Assembly: GCA_030525825.1 (NCBI GenBank)
Contig: JAUNDZ010000020.1
Coordinates: 1-34,202, forward strand
DNA from: Moraxella sp.
GTDB taxonomy: Bacteria; Pseudomonadota; Gammaproteobacteria; Pseudomonadales; Moraxellaceae
DNA: 34,202 nucleotides
Reading direction: 5' to 3'
Shown here in pieces: positions 7,446 through 15,419 of the stretch. The notes beneath the pieces were generated by a model, which saw only the letters and a program-made list of their open reading frames with translations, was not told the DNA's origin and did no database searches. The position numbers and the translations under genes are program-made. How positions within the stretch are numbered: position 1 is the first letter of the stretch; every line of letters starts with the position of its first letter.

Positions 7446-8717
7446 TTAGCGGTCGATGGCTCGCCAGCCAATATCACGGCGGTATTGCTTACCATCAAAG
7501 TCAATCACATCACAGCCTTGTAGGGCTTTGGTTTGGGCGTCTTTGATGGTGTCTGCTAGGGCGGTTACGCACAGCACACGACCACCGTCGGTTACGATTT
7601 GCCCGTCAGCAGCTTTGGTGCCAGCATGGAATACCTTAACGCCATCGATACTGTGGTCAAGACCTGTGATGATATCGCCTTTTGAGCTACTCTCTGGGTA
7701 GCCACGACTTGCCAGCACCACGCCTAGGGCGACTTGGTCGTGCCATTCGGCTTGACTTGGTAGCTTGCCGTCCAATCCTGCACCAATCAAATCCACCAAA
7801 GATGACTTTAATCGCATCATGATGGGCTGTGTTTCAGGGTCGCCAAAGCGACAGTTAAACTCAATCACATAAGGGTCGTTTTGCTCATTAATCATCAAGC
7901 CTGCATACAAAAAGCCTGTATAAGGCGTGCCATGTGCTTTCATGGCGTCCACGACAGGGCGAATGACACGAGCGATGACCTTATCATGCACCTCTGGGGT
8001 AACGACAGGGGCGGGACTGTATGCACCCATGCCACCTGTGTTCGCACCTAAGTCGCCTTCAAAGATGCGTTTGTGGTCTTGGCTGGTCGCCATCGGTAGA
8101 ATGTTGTCGCCATCAATCATGCAGATGAACGATGCTTCTTCGCCTTTTAAGAACTCTTCAATCACCACACGGCTGCCCGCTTCACCAAATTTATTGCCTG
8201 ACAGCATGTCATCAATGGCATCAAAGGCTTCTTCTTCGTTCATGGCGACAATCACGCCTTTACCTGCAGCAAGACCATCTGCCTTGATGACAATCGGAGT
8301 CCCTTTAGCACGCACGAAATCTTTGGCGGCATCAACTTGGGTGAATACTTCATAAAAAGCGGTTGGAATGCCAACTTGTTTCATAAAATCCTTGGCAAAG
8401 GCTTTTGAACCTTCAAGCTGGGCACAATACTGGGTGGGACCCCAGACCTTAATATCTGCTTGGCGTAACTCATCAACAATCCCAGCCACCAACGGTGCTT
8501 CTGGACCGACCAACACAAAGGCAACTTCATGCGTACGACAAAAATCAATGACGGCAAAATGATTGCCAACATCCAAATCGACATTTTCAAGTTTGTCCTC
8601 AAGAGCAGTGCCTGCATTGCCTTTGGCAACAAACACTTTGGCAACTTTATCATCTTTGGCACACGCCCATGCCAATGCGTGTTCACGACCGCCTGTACCA
8701 AGCATAAGAATATTCAT
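7446..8717 (-). CDS. purD: Phosphoribosylamine-glycine ligase (GAR synthetase)
   Basis: A 423-residue protein, the usual length for PurD, which couples 5-phosphoribosylamine and glycine with ATP in the second step of purine synthesis. It begins with the N-domain signature MNILMLGTGGREHALAW, continues with VLVGPEAPLVAGIVDEL and the ATP-grasp segments KADGLAAGKGV and FLKGEEASF, and shows the metal-binding and active-site run EFNCRFGDPETQPIM. The minus-strand leader has AGGA about 9 nt before the ATG and a possible -10 TATACT (8757-8762). No other pur gene is adjacent, so it is probably transcribed alone, ending at the terminator at 7412-7438. Confidence 0.97.
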   Translation of the reverse strand: MNILMLGTGGREHALAWACAKDDKVAKVFVAKGNAGTALEDKLENVDLDVGNHFAVIDFCRTHEVAFVLVGPEAPLVAGIVDELRQADIKVWGPTQYCAQLEGSKAFAKDFMKQVGIPTAFYEVFTQVDAAKDFVRAKGTPIVIKADGLAAGKGVIVAMNEEEAFDAIDDMLSGNKFGEAGSRVVIEEFLKGEEASFICMIDGDNILPMATSQDHKRIFEGDLGANTGGMGAYSPAPVVTPEVHDKVIARVIRPVVDAMKAHGTPYTGFLYAGLMINEQNDPYVIEFNCRFGDPETQPIMMRLKSSLVDLIGAGLDGKLPSQAEWHDQVALGVVLASRGYPESSSKGDIITGLDHSIDGVKVFHAGTKAADGQIVTDGGRVLCVTALADTIKDAQTKALQGCDVIDFDGKQYRRDIGWRAIDR

Positions 8718-8969
8718 AAAATTTTTCCTAAATCAATAAACAAAATTAATCAAAAGAGTATAGTAAAAAAAGGGAGTAAAAAACCAAAAAAACTGCCAAA
8801 ACTCAGCAAGCCAAGTGTGATGCCAGCAATGACCGTTTATAGCTTTGAGAATGTAACACAAATCATGCCAACAAGCAAATAAATGTCTGTCAAAGCCTAC
8901 CAATCAGCCCATCAAATCAACGCCAAGCCGTACAGGTGATAAGCAGATGTATGGGCTTATTTAAATGTA

Positions 8970-9572
8970 TTATTTCACCAGTATCTCAACGCAATCGCCA
9001 TCAAGACTGGCAATGAGCTTGTCGCCCTTGTTCAGCTTGTCCACGCCCTTTGGGGTGCCTGTCATGATGATGTCACCTGCGGTTAGACCATACAAATCAT
9101 CAAGATAATCCACCAAGTATTCAAACGAATACATCATCTTATCCGTGCCATCGTCTTGGCGAATCTCATTATTGACACTAAGCGACAGATGGTAGGTTTT
9201 GTTAATAAAAGGCTTAAAGTCGCCAAGCCAGCAGGCGTTTTTAAAGCCTTTTGCCTTGGTCCATGGCAGACCTTTTTCTTTGCAGATGGCTTGTACATCT
9301 CGTGCGGTCAAGTCAAGACCAACCGCTGACCCGATGATTTGTTTGTTATCGCCGATGAGTAGCACCAGCTCCACTTCGTGATGAATGTTGGTTGAAAAAT
9401 CAGGCAGGGTGATGGTATTGCCTGTAACGATGCTGCTGGTCGGCTTTAAAAAAACGACAGGCTCGTCAGGCATGGCATTGCCCAACTCGTGAATATGCTC
9501 CACATAGCTGCGACCGATGCAGTAGATGTTATTGATGGTGTGTGTTTGGTTGTTTAAAGTGATGGTTGGCAT
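8970..9572 (-). CDS. Fumarylacetoacetate hydrolase-family protein (FAHD1/YcgM-like)
   Basis: A 200-residue single FAH domain. The metal-binding pair is seen in HHEVELVLLIG (E66, E68), with a further Asp in LDLTARDVQ, then GLPWTKAKGF and the C-terminal GDIIMTGTPKGVDKL. These are the marks of the YcgM/FAHD1 group, which act on acylpyruvates or decarboxylate oxaloacetate; the substrate here is not certain. The open frame extends upstream to 9683, but the added residues are unlike the family, so the ATG at 9572 (MPTITLNNQ) is preferred; another ATG at 9620 is possible. The gene follows the hydrolase gene on the same strand and probably shares its transcript. Confidence 0.85.
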   Translation of the reverse strand: MPTITLNNQTHTINNIYCIGRSYVEHIHELGNAMPDEPVVFLKPTSSIVTGNTITLPDFSTNIHHEVELVLLIGDNKQIIGSAVGLDLTARDVQAICKEKGLPWTKAKGFKNACWLGDFKPFINKTYHLSLSVNNEIRQDDGTDKMMYSFEYLVDYLDDLYGLTAGDIIMTGTPKGVDKLNKGDKLIASLDGDCVEILVK

Positions 9573-9672
9573 GGTTTGGACTGTGTTTAGTGAGATAAAT
9601 TGGGTTTGCCATCGCTTCATCAGTGATGTGTGCTTTATTATAAAGCCCATTGCCAAAAACATCAATCCTAAG

Positions 9673-10677
9673 CTACTCGCCATCTTGACAATGATGGCTA
9701 ATAACGCTCACCAAATAAGGATAATAATAAGGCGGAATGTCATGCCCCATGCCGTCAATCAGCTTAAAGGTGGCATTTGGAATGACTTTTGATAAAAATT
9801 TACCATGACTTGGGGTGAGCAGACCATCTTTACTGCCGTGTAGAATGAGCGTTTTGGCACGGATTTGTTTGCTAAAACGCAATATCGAGCCTGATGCTAA
9901 GATGGCGTTGAGCTGCTGAGCGACACCTAAGGGGTGGAAATTTCGCTGATAGCGTTTTTCGGCGATGGCTCGGGTGCCTTTGATGTCAAGATGACCGGGG
10001 CTGCCGACAGCGGTCATGAACCAGACGCTATGACGAACCATGTCTCGCTCGGAATGGCTCTCTGGGCGACGCACGAAAGTCATGAATTGTTTAGGATTGG
10101 GCGGTCTTAAAAAGGCTCGGTTGCTGGTGCTAAACATCAAGATGAGATGGTCGATGTATTTTGGGTAGCGTGCAGCGACGATTTGGGCAATCATGCCGCC
10201 CATAGATGCACCGATGAGATTGACCTTGTCGAATTTTAGGGTTTTGATGAGCCGAGCGACATCTTCTGCCATGTCCGTTAGGGTGTAGGCGACTGGCTCT
10301 TGGCGGTTTGACAGCCCTGCTTGGACTTTGAGCATCATTTTTAGGGTATTAACCTTAGGCAGTCCGTCAATGCGGATTTTGCTAGAAAGCCCTGTATCAC
10401 GATTGTCAAAGCGAATGACAAAAAATCCTGCATCTATGAACTGTTTGAGCAGTTTGTCCGACCAAAACATCATCTGTGAGCCAAGCCCCGCCACAAAAAT
10501 CATCGCAGGGTGCTCAGGATTGCCCCCAGCTTCCACACACAGCTCCATACCTTCGCCAATATCAACGATGGCTTGGTATAGATAAGGCGACAAATCTGAC
10601 GGCTGCCAGTCTATCGCCCCAAACTTCTGCCAAGAGTCTGGCACTTGTCTGGGCTGTGTGTGAAATGGAGTGCTCAT
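9673..10677 (-). CDS. Alpha/beta-hydrolase fold protein
   Basis: A 334-residue alpha/beta hydrolase. Visible elements are the oxyanion strand FVAGLGSQMMFW, the FDNRDTGLSS turn common in this subgroup, the nucleophile elbow GASMGG (catalytic Ser), the acid in LHGSKDGLL and the histidine in DGMGHDIP. An esterase or lipase-like activity is likely but the substrate is unknown. Its ATG overlaps the rubredoxin stop codon (TAATG at 10679-10675), which suggests translational coupling. Its 3' end lies about 100 nt before the FAH gene, whose longer alternative frame would overlap it. Confidence 0.87.
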   Translation of the reverse strand: MSTPFHTQPRQVPDSWQKFGAIDWQPSDLSPYLYQAIVDIGEGMELCVEAGGNPEHPAMIFVAGLGSQMMFWSDKLLKQFIDAGFFVIRFDNRDTGLSSKIRIDGLPKVNTLKMMLKVQAGLSNRQEPVAYTLTDMAEDVARLIKTLKFDKVNLIGASMGGMIAQIVAARYPKYIDHLILMFSTSNRAFLRPPNPKQFMTFVRRPESHSERDMVRHSVWFMTAVGSPGHLDIKGTRAIAEKRYQRNFHPLGVAQQLNAILASGSILRFSKQIRAKTLILHGSKDGLLTPSHGKFLSKVIPNATFKLIDGMGHDIPPYYYPYLVSVISHHCQDGE

Positions 10678-10841
10678 TAGATTTCTACCATCTCAAAGTC
10701 GGCTTTGGTAACGCCACACTCTGGACAAGTCCAGTCATCTGGGATGTCTTCCCAGCGAGTGCCAGGGGCAAGACCTTCTTCGGGGCAGCCTAATTCTTCA
10801 TCATAAATCCAGCCGCAGACCACGCATTGATATTTTTTCAT
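10677..10841 (-). CDS. rubA: Rubredoxin
   Basis: A 54-residue rubredoxin. The two iron-binding knuckles are C6-x2-C9 ([11 protein letters not shown]) and C39-x2-C42 ([10 protein letters not shown]), with the family's [15 protein letters not shown] between them. Rubredoxins are one-iron electron carriers; in related Acinetobacter they serve alkane hydroxylase or oxidative-stress pathways through a rubredoxin reductase, which is not seen here. The stop codon TAA shares its last A with the ATG of the downstream hydrolase. The gene is divergent from uvrB across about 240 bp that contain two short inverted repeats (10873-10893 and 10908-10923). Confidence 0.95.
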   Translation of the reverse strand: MKKYQCVVCGWIYDEELGCPEEGLAPGTRWEDIPDDWTCPECGVTKADFEMVEI

Positions 10842-11029
10842 AAATTACCTTACAATCATCAGTTTGCCTAGTCGATACTACTTGGTAGCATCGATGTGGG
10901 TGAAATTCAGTTTTAAAAAACTGTGCTTAGTTTACAGATGTATCTATTTTTTGCAAGTAAAATTTGTAAAAAGTTGTGATTGACTGTTTAAAATTGGACT
11001 TTAATTTTCCCAAAACAGCCTTACTATAC

Positions 11030-11035
11030 TATAAT
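11030..11035 (+). promoter_or_regulatory. Candidate -10 element for uvrB
   Basis: A perfect TATAAT at 11030-11035 lies 44 nt before the ATG at 11080. No good -35 hexamer stands 16-18 bp upstream, so this is a partial promoter call. Its position argues against the TTG at 11038 being the start, since that codon would lie upstream of the transcription start. Confidence 0.5.
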
Positions 11036-11079
11036 GATTGAATTTCTCACATCACAGCATAACGAATAAGAAGCCGACC

Positions 11080-13209
11080 ATGCGAATTCCAGACATCAAA
11101 AGCAGTAGTAGACAAGAACGCCACCTAAACCAACTCGCCAAACAGCTCCAAGAAAGTGCCGAACTGACAGGCGTGAATGTCTCTGGCACACAGATTAGTA
11201 GCCAAGCCTTTAATCTGGTGAGTGAGTATGAACCAGCAGGCGACCAGCCTACCGCCATCAAAGGGTTGGTCGATGGCGTGCTTGATGGCAAAAAAGAGCA
11301 GCTGCTATTGGGGGTAACAGGCTCAGGCAAGACCTATACGATGGCAAAGGTCATCGCCGAACTTGGGCGACCTGCCATCATCATGGCACACAATAAGACG
11401 CTGGCGGCTCAGCTGTATGGCGAGTTTAAGGCGTTTTTTCCGCATAATGCGGTGGAGTATTTCGTCAGTTATTATGACTATTATCAACCAGAAGCCTATG
11501 TACCTGCGTCGGATACTTTTATTGAAAAAGACTCTGCCATCAACGACCACATCGACCAGATGCGACTGTCTGCCACCCGAGCCTTGTTAGAACGCCGTGA
11601 TGCCATCATCGTAGCATCTGTGTCCGCCATCTATGGTCTAGGCGACCCAGAAAGCTACCTAAAAATGCTGCTGCACATCGTGGTGGGCGATCGGATTGAC
11701 CGCACCGCACTCATCAAACGACTGGTGGAACTGCAATACGAACGCAACGAGCTGGATTTTGGGCGGGGTACTTATCGCATTCGTGGCGAGACTTTGGACA
11801 TTTATCCTGCTGAGAGTGAGAGCTTGGCGGTGCGTATTGAGATGTTTGATGATGAAGTGGAGAAAATCGTCTGGTTCGACCCATTGACGGGCAAAAATAT
11901 CCGCACTGCACCACGCATCACCATCTATCCAAAGTCGCACTATGTTACCCCAAGAGACAAGCTAGAAGCAGCCAGCGAGACCATCAAAGCCGAGCTTGCC
12001 GAGCGGCTGGAATATTTTCGAGCCAATGACAAGCTCATCGAAGCACAGCGTATCAAAGAACGCACACAATACGACCTAGAGATGATACAGCAGTTGGGTT
12101 ACTGTAACGGCATTGAGAACTATTCACGCCATCTGTCAGGGCGACCAGCGGGGCTGGCACCGCCGACCTTATTTGACTATGTGCCTGATGATGCCCTGCT
12201 GTTCATTGATGAAAGTCATGCAACCGTACCGCAGATTGGGGCGATGTATAAGGGCGACCGCAGTCGCAAAGAGACGCTGGTCAATTACGGCTTTCGTCTG
12301 CCATCAGCGATGGATAACCGTCCGATGAAATTTGAAGAGTGGGAACGCTTAAAGCCTGCCACCATCTATGTATCTGCCACGCCTGCCGCCTATGAACTAG
12401 AACAAAGCGAGCAGGTGGTCGAGCAGGTGGTGCGTCCGACAGGTCTGATTGACCCTGTGCTTGAGATTCGTCCTGTACTCACCCAAGTCGATGATGTGCT
12501 TGGCGAGATTAATCTGCGTAAACCTTTAAATGAGCGAGTGCTTATCACGACTTTGACCAAACGCATGGCAGAAGATTTGACCAGCTACCTAAAAGAATAC
12601 GGCATCAAAGTCGCCTATCTGCATTCAGACATCGACACGGTCGAACGCATGAAAATCATCCACGAGCTGCGTACTGGTGTGCATGATGTACTGGTGGGGA
12701 TTAACCTACTTCGTGAAGGCTTGGATATGCCAGAAGTATCGCTTGTGGCGATATTTGATGCGGATAAAGAAGGGTTTTTGCGGTCGGAGCGTTCCTTGAT
12801 TCAGACCATTGGGCGAGCGGCACGCCACATTAATGGCAAGGCGATACTGTACGCTGACAGCATCACACCCAGTATGCAAAAGGCAATCGATGAGACCGAA
12901 CGCCGCCGTGCCAAGCAGATTGCTTTTAACGAGCTACATAGCATCACGCCAAAATCGGCAAGCCGTGCCATCACTGATAAGATTGATACAGGCGAAGAAG
13001 AAGCGGTGCAAGCAGTCGGCTCGGTCGCCATTCATCAAGCGGCGATTGCAGGTGTGGATGAAGAGATTCTACGCCGACCAGAGCTAATCGCCAAAGAGAT
13101 TGCAAGACTTGAAAAGCAGATGAAAGCCTTATCAAGCGAGCTAAAATTTGAAGAAGCGGCTCGTGTGCGTGATCAGGTGCTGGCGTTAAAGGATTTTTTG
13201 GTGGGGTAA
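11080..13209 (+). CDS. uvrB: UvrABC excision nuclease subunit B
   Basis: A 709-residue UvrB, the damage-verifying helicase-like subunit of nucleotide excision repair. The Walker A loop GVTGSGKT lies near residue 78, the damage-probing beta-hairpin shows as [12 protein letters not shown], and the helicase motifs ([39 protein letters not shown]) are intact. The C-terminal UVR motif that contacts UvrC is [20 protein letters not shown]. The start at 11080 ([18 protein letters not shown]) is preferred over an upstream TTG at 11038. Even so the protein carries about 38-40 extra N-terminal residues before the family's GDQP segment when compared with E. coli (673 aa). Confidence 0.97.
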   Translation: MRIPDIKSSSRQERHLNQLAKQLQESAELTGVNVSGTQISSQAFNLVSEYEPAGDQPTAIKGLVDGVLDGKKEQLLLGVTGSGKTYTMAKVIAELGRPAIIMAHNKTLAAQLYGEFKAFFPHNAVEYFVSYYDYYQPEAYVPASDTFIEKDSAINDHIDQMRLSATRALLERRDAIIVASVSAIYGLGDPESYLKMLLHIVVGDRIDRTALIKRLVELQYERNELDFGRGTYRIRGETLDIYPAESESLAVRIEMFDDEVEKIVWFDPLTGKNIRTAPRITIYPKSHYVTPRDKLEAASETIKAELAERLEYFRANDKLIEAQRIKERTQYDLEMIQQLGYCNGIENYSRHLSGRPAGLAPPTLFDYVPDDALLFIDESHATVPQIGAMYKGDRSRKETLVNYGFRLPSAMDNRPMKFEEWERLKPATIYVSATPAAYELEQSEQVVEQVVRPTGLIDPVLEIRPVLTQVDDVLGEINLRKPLNERVLITTLTKRMAEDLTSYLKEYGIKVAYLHSDIDTVERMKIIHELRTGVHDVLVGINLLREGLDMPEVSLVAIFDADKEGFLRSERSLIQTIGRAARHINGKAILYADSITPSMQKAIDETERRRAKQIAFNELHSITPKSASRAITDKIDTGEEEAVQAVGSVAIHQAAIAGVDEEILRRPELIAKEIARLEKQMKALSSELKFEEAARVRDQVLALKDFLVG

Positions 13210-13249
13210 ATGGTTGATAAAATGGTGATTTTGCTTTAATGGAGAGAAT

Positions 13250-13552
13250 ATGAAAACCAAAAATATACGCCACCACCATAAACTTCGCCAAATCAAAAAA
13301 CGCCAACAAGATTTGCTGTATACTCCTTGTTGGAATGATTTTGAGCCAATGCACGAAGTGATAAAAACCAAAGGTTTTAAAATGCGGATAACCACACCCA
13401 CGCTTTGCTCATGCTGGCTGTGTGGCAATCCACGCAAGTTTTATAAAAATAGTAAACTTGGCAAAACTTTGCAAGAATTAAAAGCCATCAACGATGACTG
13501 CTTTGGTCATCTAGATTGCCTGATTGGTGAGCTTGATGACCATATTGCCTAA
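13250..13552 (+). CDS. Small basic protein with CSCxxCGNPRK motif
   Basis: A 100-residue basic protein of unknown function. Its central segment LCSCWLCGNPRKFY holds three cysteines in C-x-C-x2-C spacing. The same CSCxxCGNPR(K/R) core is, from memory, found in a widespread family of small uncharacterised bacterial proteins, and it suggests a metal-binding knuckle. The N-terminus (MKTKNIRHHHKLRQIKKRQQ) is rich in His, Lys and Arg. The ATG has a strong ribosome-binding site (GGAGAG about 6 nt upstream). It lies 40 nt after uvrB on the same strand and could be read from the uvrB transcript, with no obvious functional link. Confidence 0.72.
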   Translation: MKTKNIRHHHKLRQIKKRQQDLLYTPCWNDFEPMHEVIKTKGFKMRITTPTLCSCWLCGNPRKFYKNSKLGKTLQELKAINDDCFGHLDCLIGELDDHIA

Positions 13553-13575
13553 GGGTGTGCCATAAAAGCATGACA

Positions 13576-13610
13576 AATCCACAAAAAAATTGTTGATTTT
13601 TTCATGGATT
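13576..13610. repeat. 15-bp imperfect palindrome upstream of ompW
   Basis: The arms 13576-13590 and 13596-13610 pair at 13 of 15 positions around a 5-nt loop (TGTTG). The palindrome overlaps the -35 and spacer of the candidate ompW promoter and lies 24 nt after the preceding stop codon. It could be a terminator for that gene or an operator. Confidence 0.5.
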
Positions 13611-13620
13611 GTTGTACAAT
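13593..13620 (+). promoter_or_regulatory. Candidate promoter for ompW leader
   Basis: TTGATT (13593-13598) and TACAAT (13615-13620) are separated by 16 bp; they match the sigma-70 consensus at 4/6 and 5/6 positions. Transcription would begin near 13627, about 105 nt before the ompW start codon. Confidence 0.5.
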
Positions 13621-13668
13621 GAGAATAAAAGTTAAGAAATTGTTACTTGATGGTAATGATATATTTGC

Positions 13669-13698
13669 AAAAGGGCTTGCACATCGCAGGCTCTTTTT
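13669..13698 (+). terminator. Terminator-like hairpin in the ompW leader
   Basis: An 11-bp stem (13669-13679 with 13687-13697, two G-T wobbles) with a 7-nt loop is followed by a T-rich tract (TATTTTC). It lies between the candidate promoter and the ompW ribosome-binding site (GGAG, about 13721), so it could be an attenuator, or could end a short RNA of about 70 nt. Confidence 0.65.
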
Positions 13699-13731
13699 AT
13701 TTTCAATAGCCAATTTCCTTGGAGATGAGCC

Positions 13732-14337
13732 ATGAAATTACAACACATTGCCTTAGCACTAATCGCTGCAACTGCGGCAACCACCGCCATTGCCGCCCCT
13801 GCTGGTACTTGGACCATCGGTGCAGGTGTTGCCCATGTTGAACCAAAAGAAACGCCTGATGAAAAGTTTGCCGTTAAGGGTTTGACCGTTGATGAAGACA
13901 TTCGCCCAAGCATCACTTTTGAATATTTTCCTGTAAAAAATGTTGGTATTGAGCTGTTGGCCGCTGCACCATTTCGCCATGACATCAACATCGGCGGTCA
14001 GTACGCAGGTAAAACCCAGCATCTACCACCAACACTGTCGGTGCAATATCACTTTGACAATGGTGGCAAGGTTGTACCATTCATCGGTGCAGGCGTGAAC
14101 TACACCACATTTTTTGAAGAACGCCTATACAACCCAACTGCCGACTTAGAGCTTGGCGACAGCTGGGGTGCGGCAGGTCATGTTGGTGTTGATTTTAAAT
14201 TCACCGAGCGTGATGCCGTGCGTTTGGACGCTCGTTACATCGACCTAAAAACCGATGTTAAAATTAACGGTGCTGATGTTGGCGAGCTTAACCTAAGCCC
14301 ATGGGTGTATGGTGTGTCATTCGTCAAAACATTCTAA
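13732..14337 (+). CDS. ompW: OmpW-family outer-membrane protein
   Basis: A 201-residue protein of the OmpW family, small eight-stranded beta-barrels that pass hydrophobic compounds across the outer membrane. A signal peptide is clear: basic start MKLQH, hydrophobic core and an Ala-rich end (AIAAPAG) with likely cleavage after residue 21 or 22. The family patterns SITFEYFPVKNVGIELLAA, VPFIGAGVNYTTFFEE and VGVDFKFTERDAVRLDARYI are visible, and the chain ends in phenylalanine, as outer-membrane barrels do for BAM recognition. The ATG has GGAG upstream. The gene has its own leader with a terminator-like hairpin and a downstream terminator, so it appears monocistronic. Confidence 0.93.
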   Translation: MKLQHIALALIAATAATTAIAAPAGTWTIGAGVAHVEPKETPDEKFAVKGLTVDEDIRPSITFEYFPVKNVGIELLAAAPFRHDINIGGQYAGKTQHLPPTLSVQYHFDNGGKVVPFIGAGVNYTTFFEERLYNPTADLELGDSWGAAGHVGVDFKFTERDAVRLDARYIDLKTDVKINGADVGELNLSPWVYGVSFVKTF

Positions 14338-14366
14338 TGAATGAACCTAAGAAGTTTGATTAATAG

Positions 14367-14399
14367 AAAAGCTGATAATACAAGTTGTCGGCTTTTTTT
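14367..14399 (+). terminator. Intrinsic terminator of ompW
   Basis: An 11-bp stem with two G-T wobbles (14367-14377 with 14386-14396), an 8-nt loop and a T-run to 14399 lie about 30 nt after the ompW stop codon. Confidence 0.83.
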
Positions 14400-14491
14400 A
14401 TCGATGATAAAGCATAAAAATCCTCTGTGATTTGGCGGATAGATAAAAATATGCTAAATTACCAAGCTGTTAGAGCTGTCATGATGAATGT

Positions 14492-15073
14492 ATGAATATC
14501 GAAATCCACCCACTACCGCCATTTTTACCGCCCAATGCCAAAGTGCTGATGCTTGGCAGTTTTCCACCGCCAAAGATGCGTTGGAAGATGGATTTTTATT
14601 ATCCGAATTTCAATAATGACATGTGGCGGATTATGGGGCTGGTGTTTTTTGCTGATAAGGATTATTTTGTTGATGTGGAGTATAAGGGTTTTCATCAAGA
14701 GCGGATTGAGCGGTTTTTGACGGATAAGGGCATTGCGATTTTTGATGCGGCACGCTCGGTGGTGCGATTGCAGGATAATGCGTCTGATAAATATTTAAAG
14801 GTGGTGGAGGCAAGCGATGTGGCGGAGCTGTTAAGTCAGATGCCAAACTGTACGCACATCATCACCACAGGCGAAAAGGCGAGTGAAATCTTGCTGTCTG
14901 ATGTCGGCATCATGGACATAAAACCACCCCAAGTGGGGCAATCTGTGCCGCTGACCATCTTAGGTAGGGCGGTCGTGCTACACCGCCTACCGTCGTCATC
15001 TCGGGCATATCCGCTTGCCTTGACCAAAAAAGCGGCGTATTATCAGGCGGTGTTTGATGAGATTTTTGGGTAG
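14492..15073 (+). CDS. Uracil-DNA glycosylase superfamily protein
   Basis: A 193-residue single-domain protein of the UDG fold. Motif 1 is LGSFPPPKMRWKMDFYYPN, followed by N42-D-M-W45, which aligns in pattern with the G-S-F-P...YY...N-x-(F/M)-W block of the hypoxanthine-DNA glycosylase-like (family 6) branch. Motif 2 is HRLPSSSRAYPL (residues 164-175), in place of the HPS or NPSGLS loops of other UDG families. A base-excision role on deaminated or damaged DNA is likely, but the substrate is not predictable. It is transcribed toward azlD; only 7 bp separate the two stop codons, leaving no room for a terminator. Confidence 0.78.
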   Translation: MNIEIHPLPPFLPPNAKVLMLGSFPPPKMRWKMDFYYPNFNNDMWRIMGLVFFADKDYFVDVEYKGFHQERIERFLTDKGIAIFDAARSVVRLQDNASDKYLKVVEASDVAELLSQMPNCTHIITTGEKASEILLSDVGIMDIKPPQVGQSVPLTILGRAVVLHRLPSSSRAYPLALTKKAAYYQAVFDEIFG

Positions 15074-15080
15074 GGTTCTG

Positions 15081-15410
15081 CTAAATAAAGACCCGTTGCA
15101 CCAAAAACATATACAGACAAGTCCCAACTCCGATGGACAAAAACATATTGCGTCGCCATGCGTGCAGGACGACCACCATCGCCCCTGCGATGAACTCAGG
15201 CAGACCGTGATGAGCGGTAAGCAGATTGACATTCTTATAGCAATACACCACCAAAAGACCAAAAACGGCAGCAGGCAGAGCTTTGCCGAGATACTGTACG
15301 AACTTGGGGATGGGCTTGTGTGCAGGAAAAGCGATGAACGCCACATGGCGGCACAGTTGTAGGGCGATGATGGCGACGATGATGCTGATGAGCTGCTCGT
15401 TGATACTCAT
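15081..15410 (-). CDS. azlD: AzlD-family branched-chain amino acid exporter subunit
   Basis: A 109-residue hydrophobic protein with three to four membrane helices, the size of AzlD. The segment IPKFVQYLGKALPAAVFGLL resembles the family block P.....L..VPPAVLAALV, and LPEFIAGAMVVVLHAWRRN fits the last helices. AzlD works with AzlC as a two-component exporter of branched-chain amino acids (YgaZH type). It starts 9 nt after the azlC stop, so the two are co-transcribed and probably translationally coupled. It converges with the UDG-like gene, with 7 bp between stop codons. Confidence 0.88.
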   Translation of the reverse strand: MSINEQLISIIVAIIALQLCRHVAFIAFPAHKPIPKFVQYLGKALPAAVFGLLVVYCYKNVNLLTAHHGLPEFIAGAMVVVLHAWRRNMFLSIGVGTCLYMFLVQRVFI

Positions 15411-15419
15411 GATGCCCCC

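Noticed and set aside
7927-8355. 142-codon plus-strand open frame
   Set aside because: It lies wholly antisense to purD, has no family features and is explained by the codon use of the real gene.
8730-8890. Hydrophobic minus-strand reading frame just upstream of purD (AGITLGLLSFGSFF-like)
   Set aside because: It looks like a membrane segment, but it has in-frame stops, no ribosome-binding site and a T-rich base composition that yields Phe and Leu by chance. It also overlaps the likely purD promoter. I see no gene in 8718-8969.
9573-9683. Longer N-terminus for the FAH-family protein
   Set aside because: The extra 37 residues do not resemble the family, and the frame would overlap the hydrolase gene end.
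11038-11079. Upstream TTG start for uvrB
   Set aside because: It is only 3 nt after a perfect TATAAT and so would be upstream of transcription; the ATG at 11080 has a better leader.
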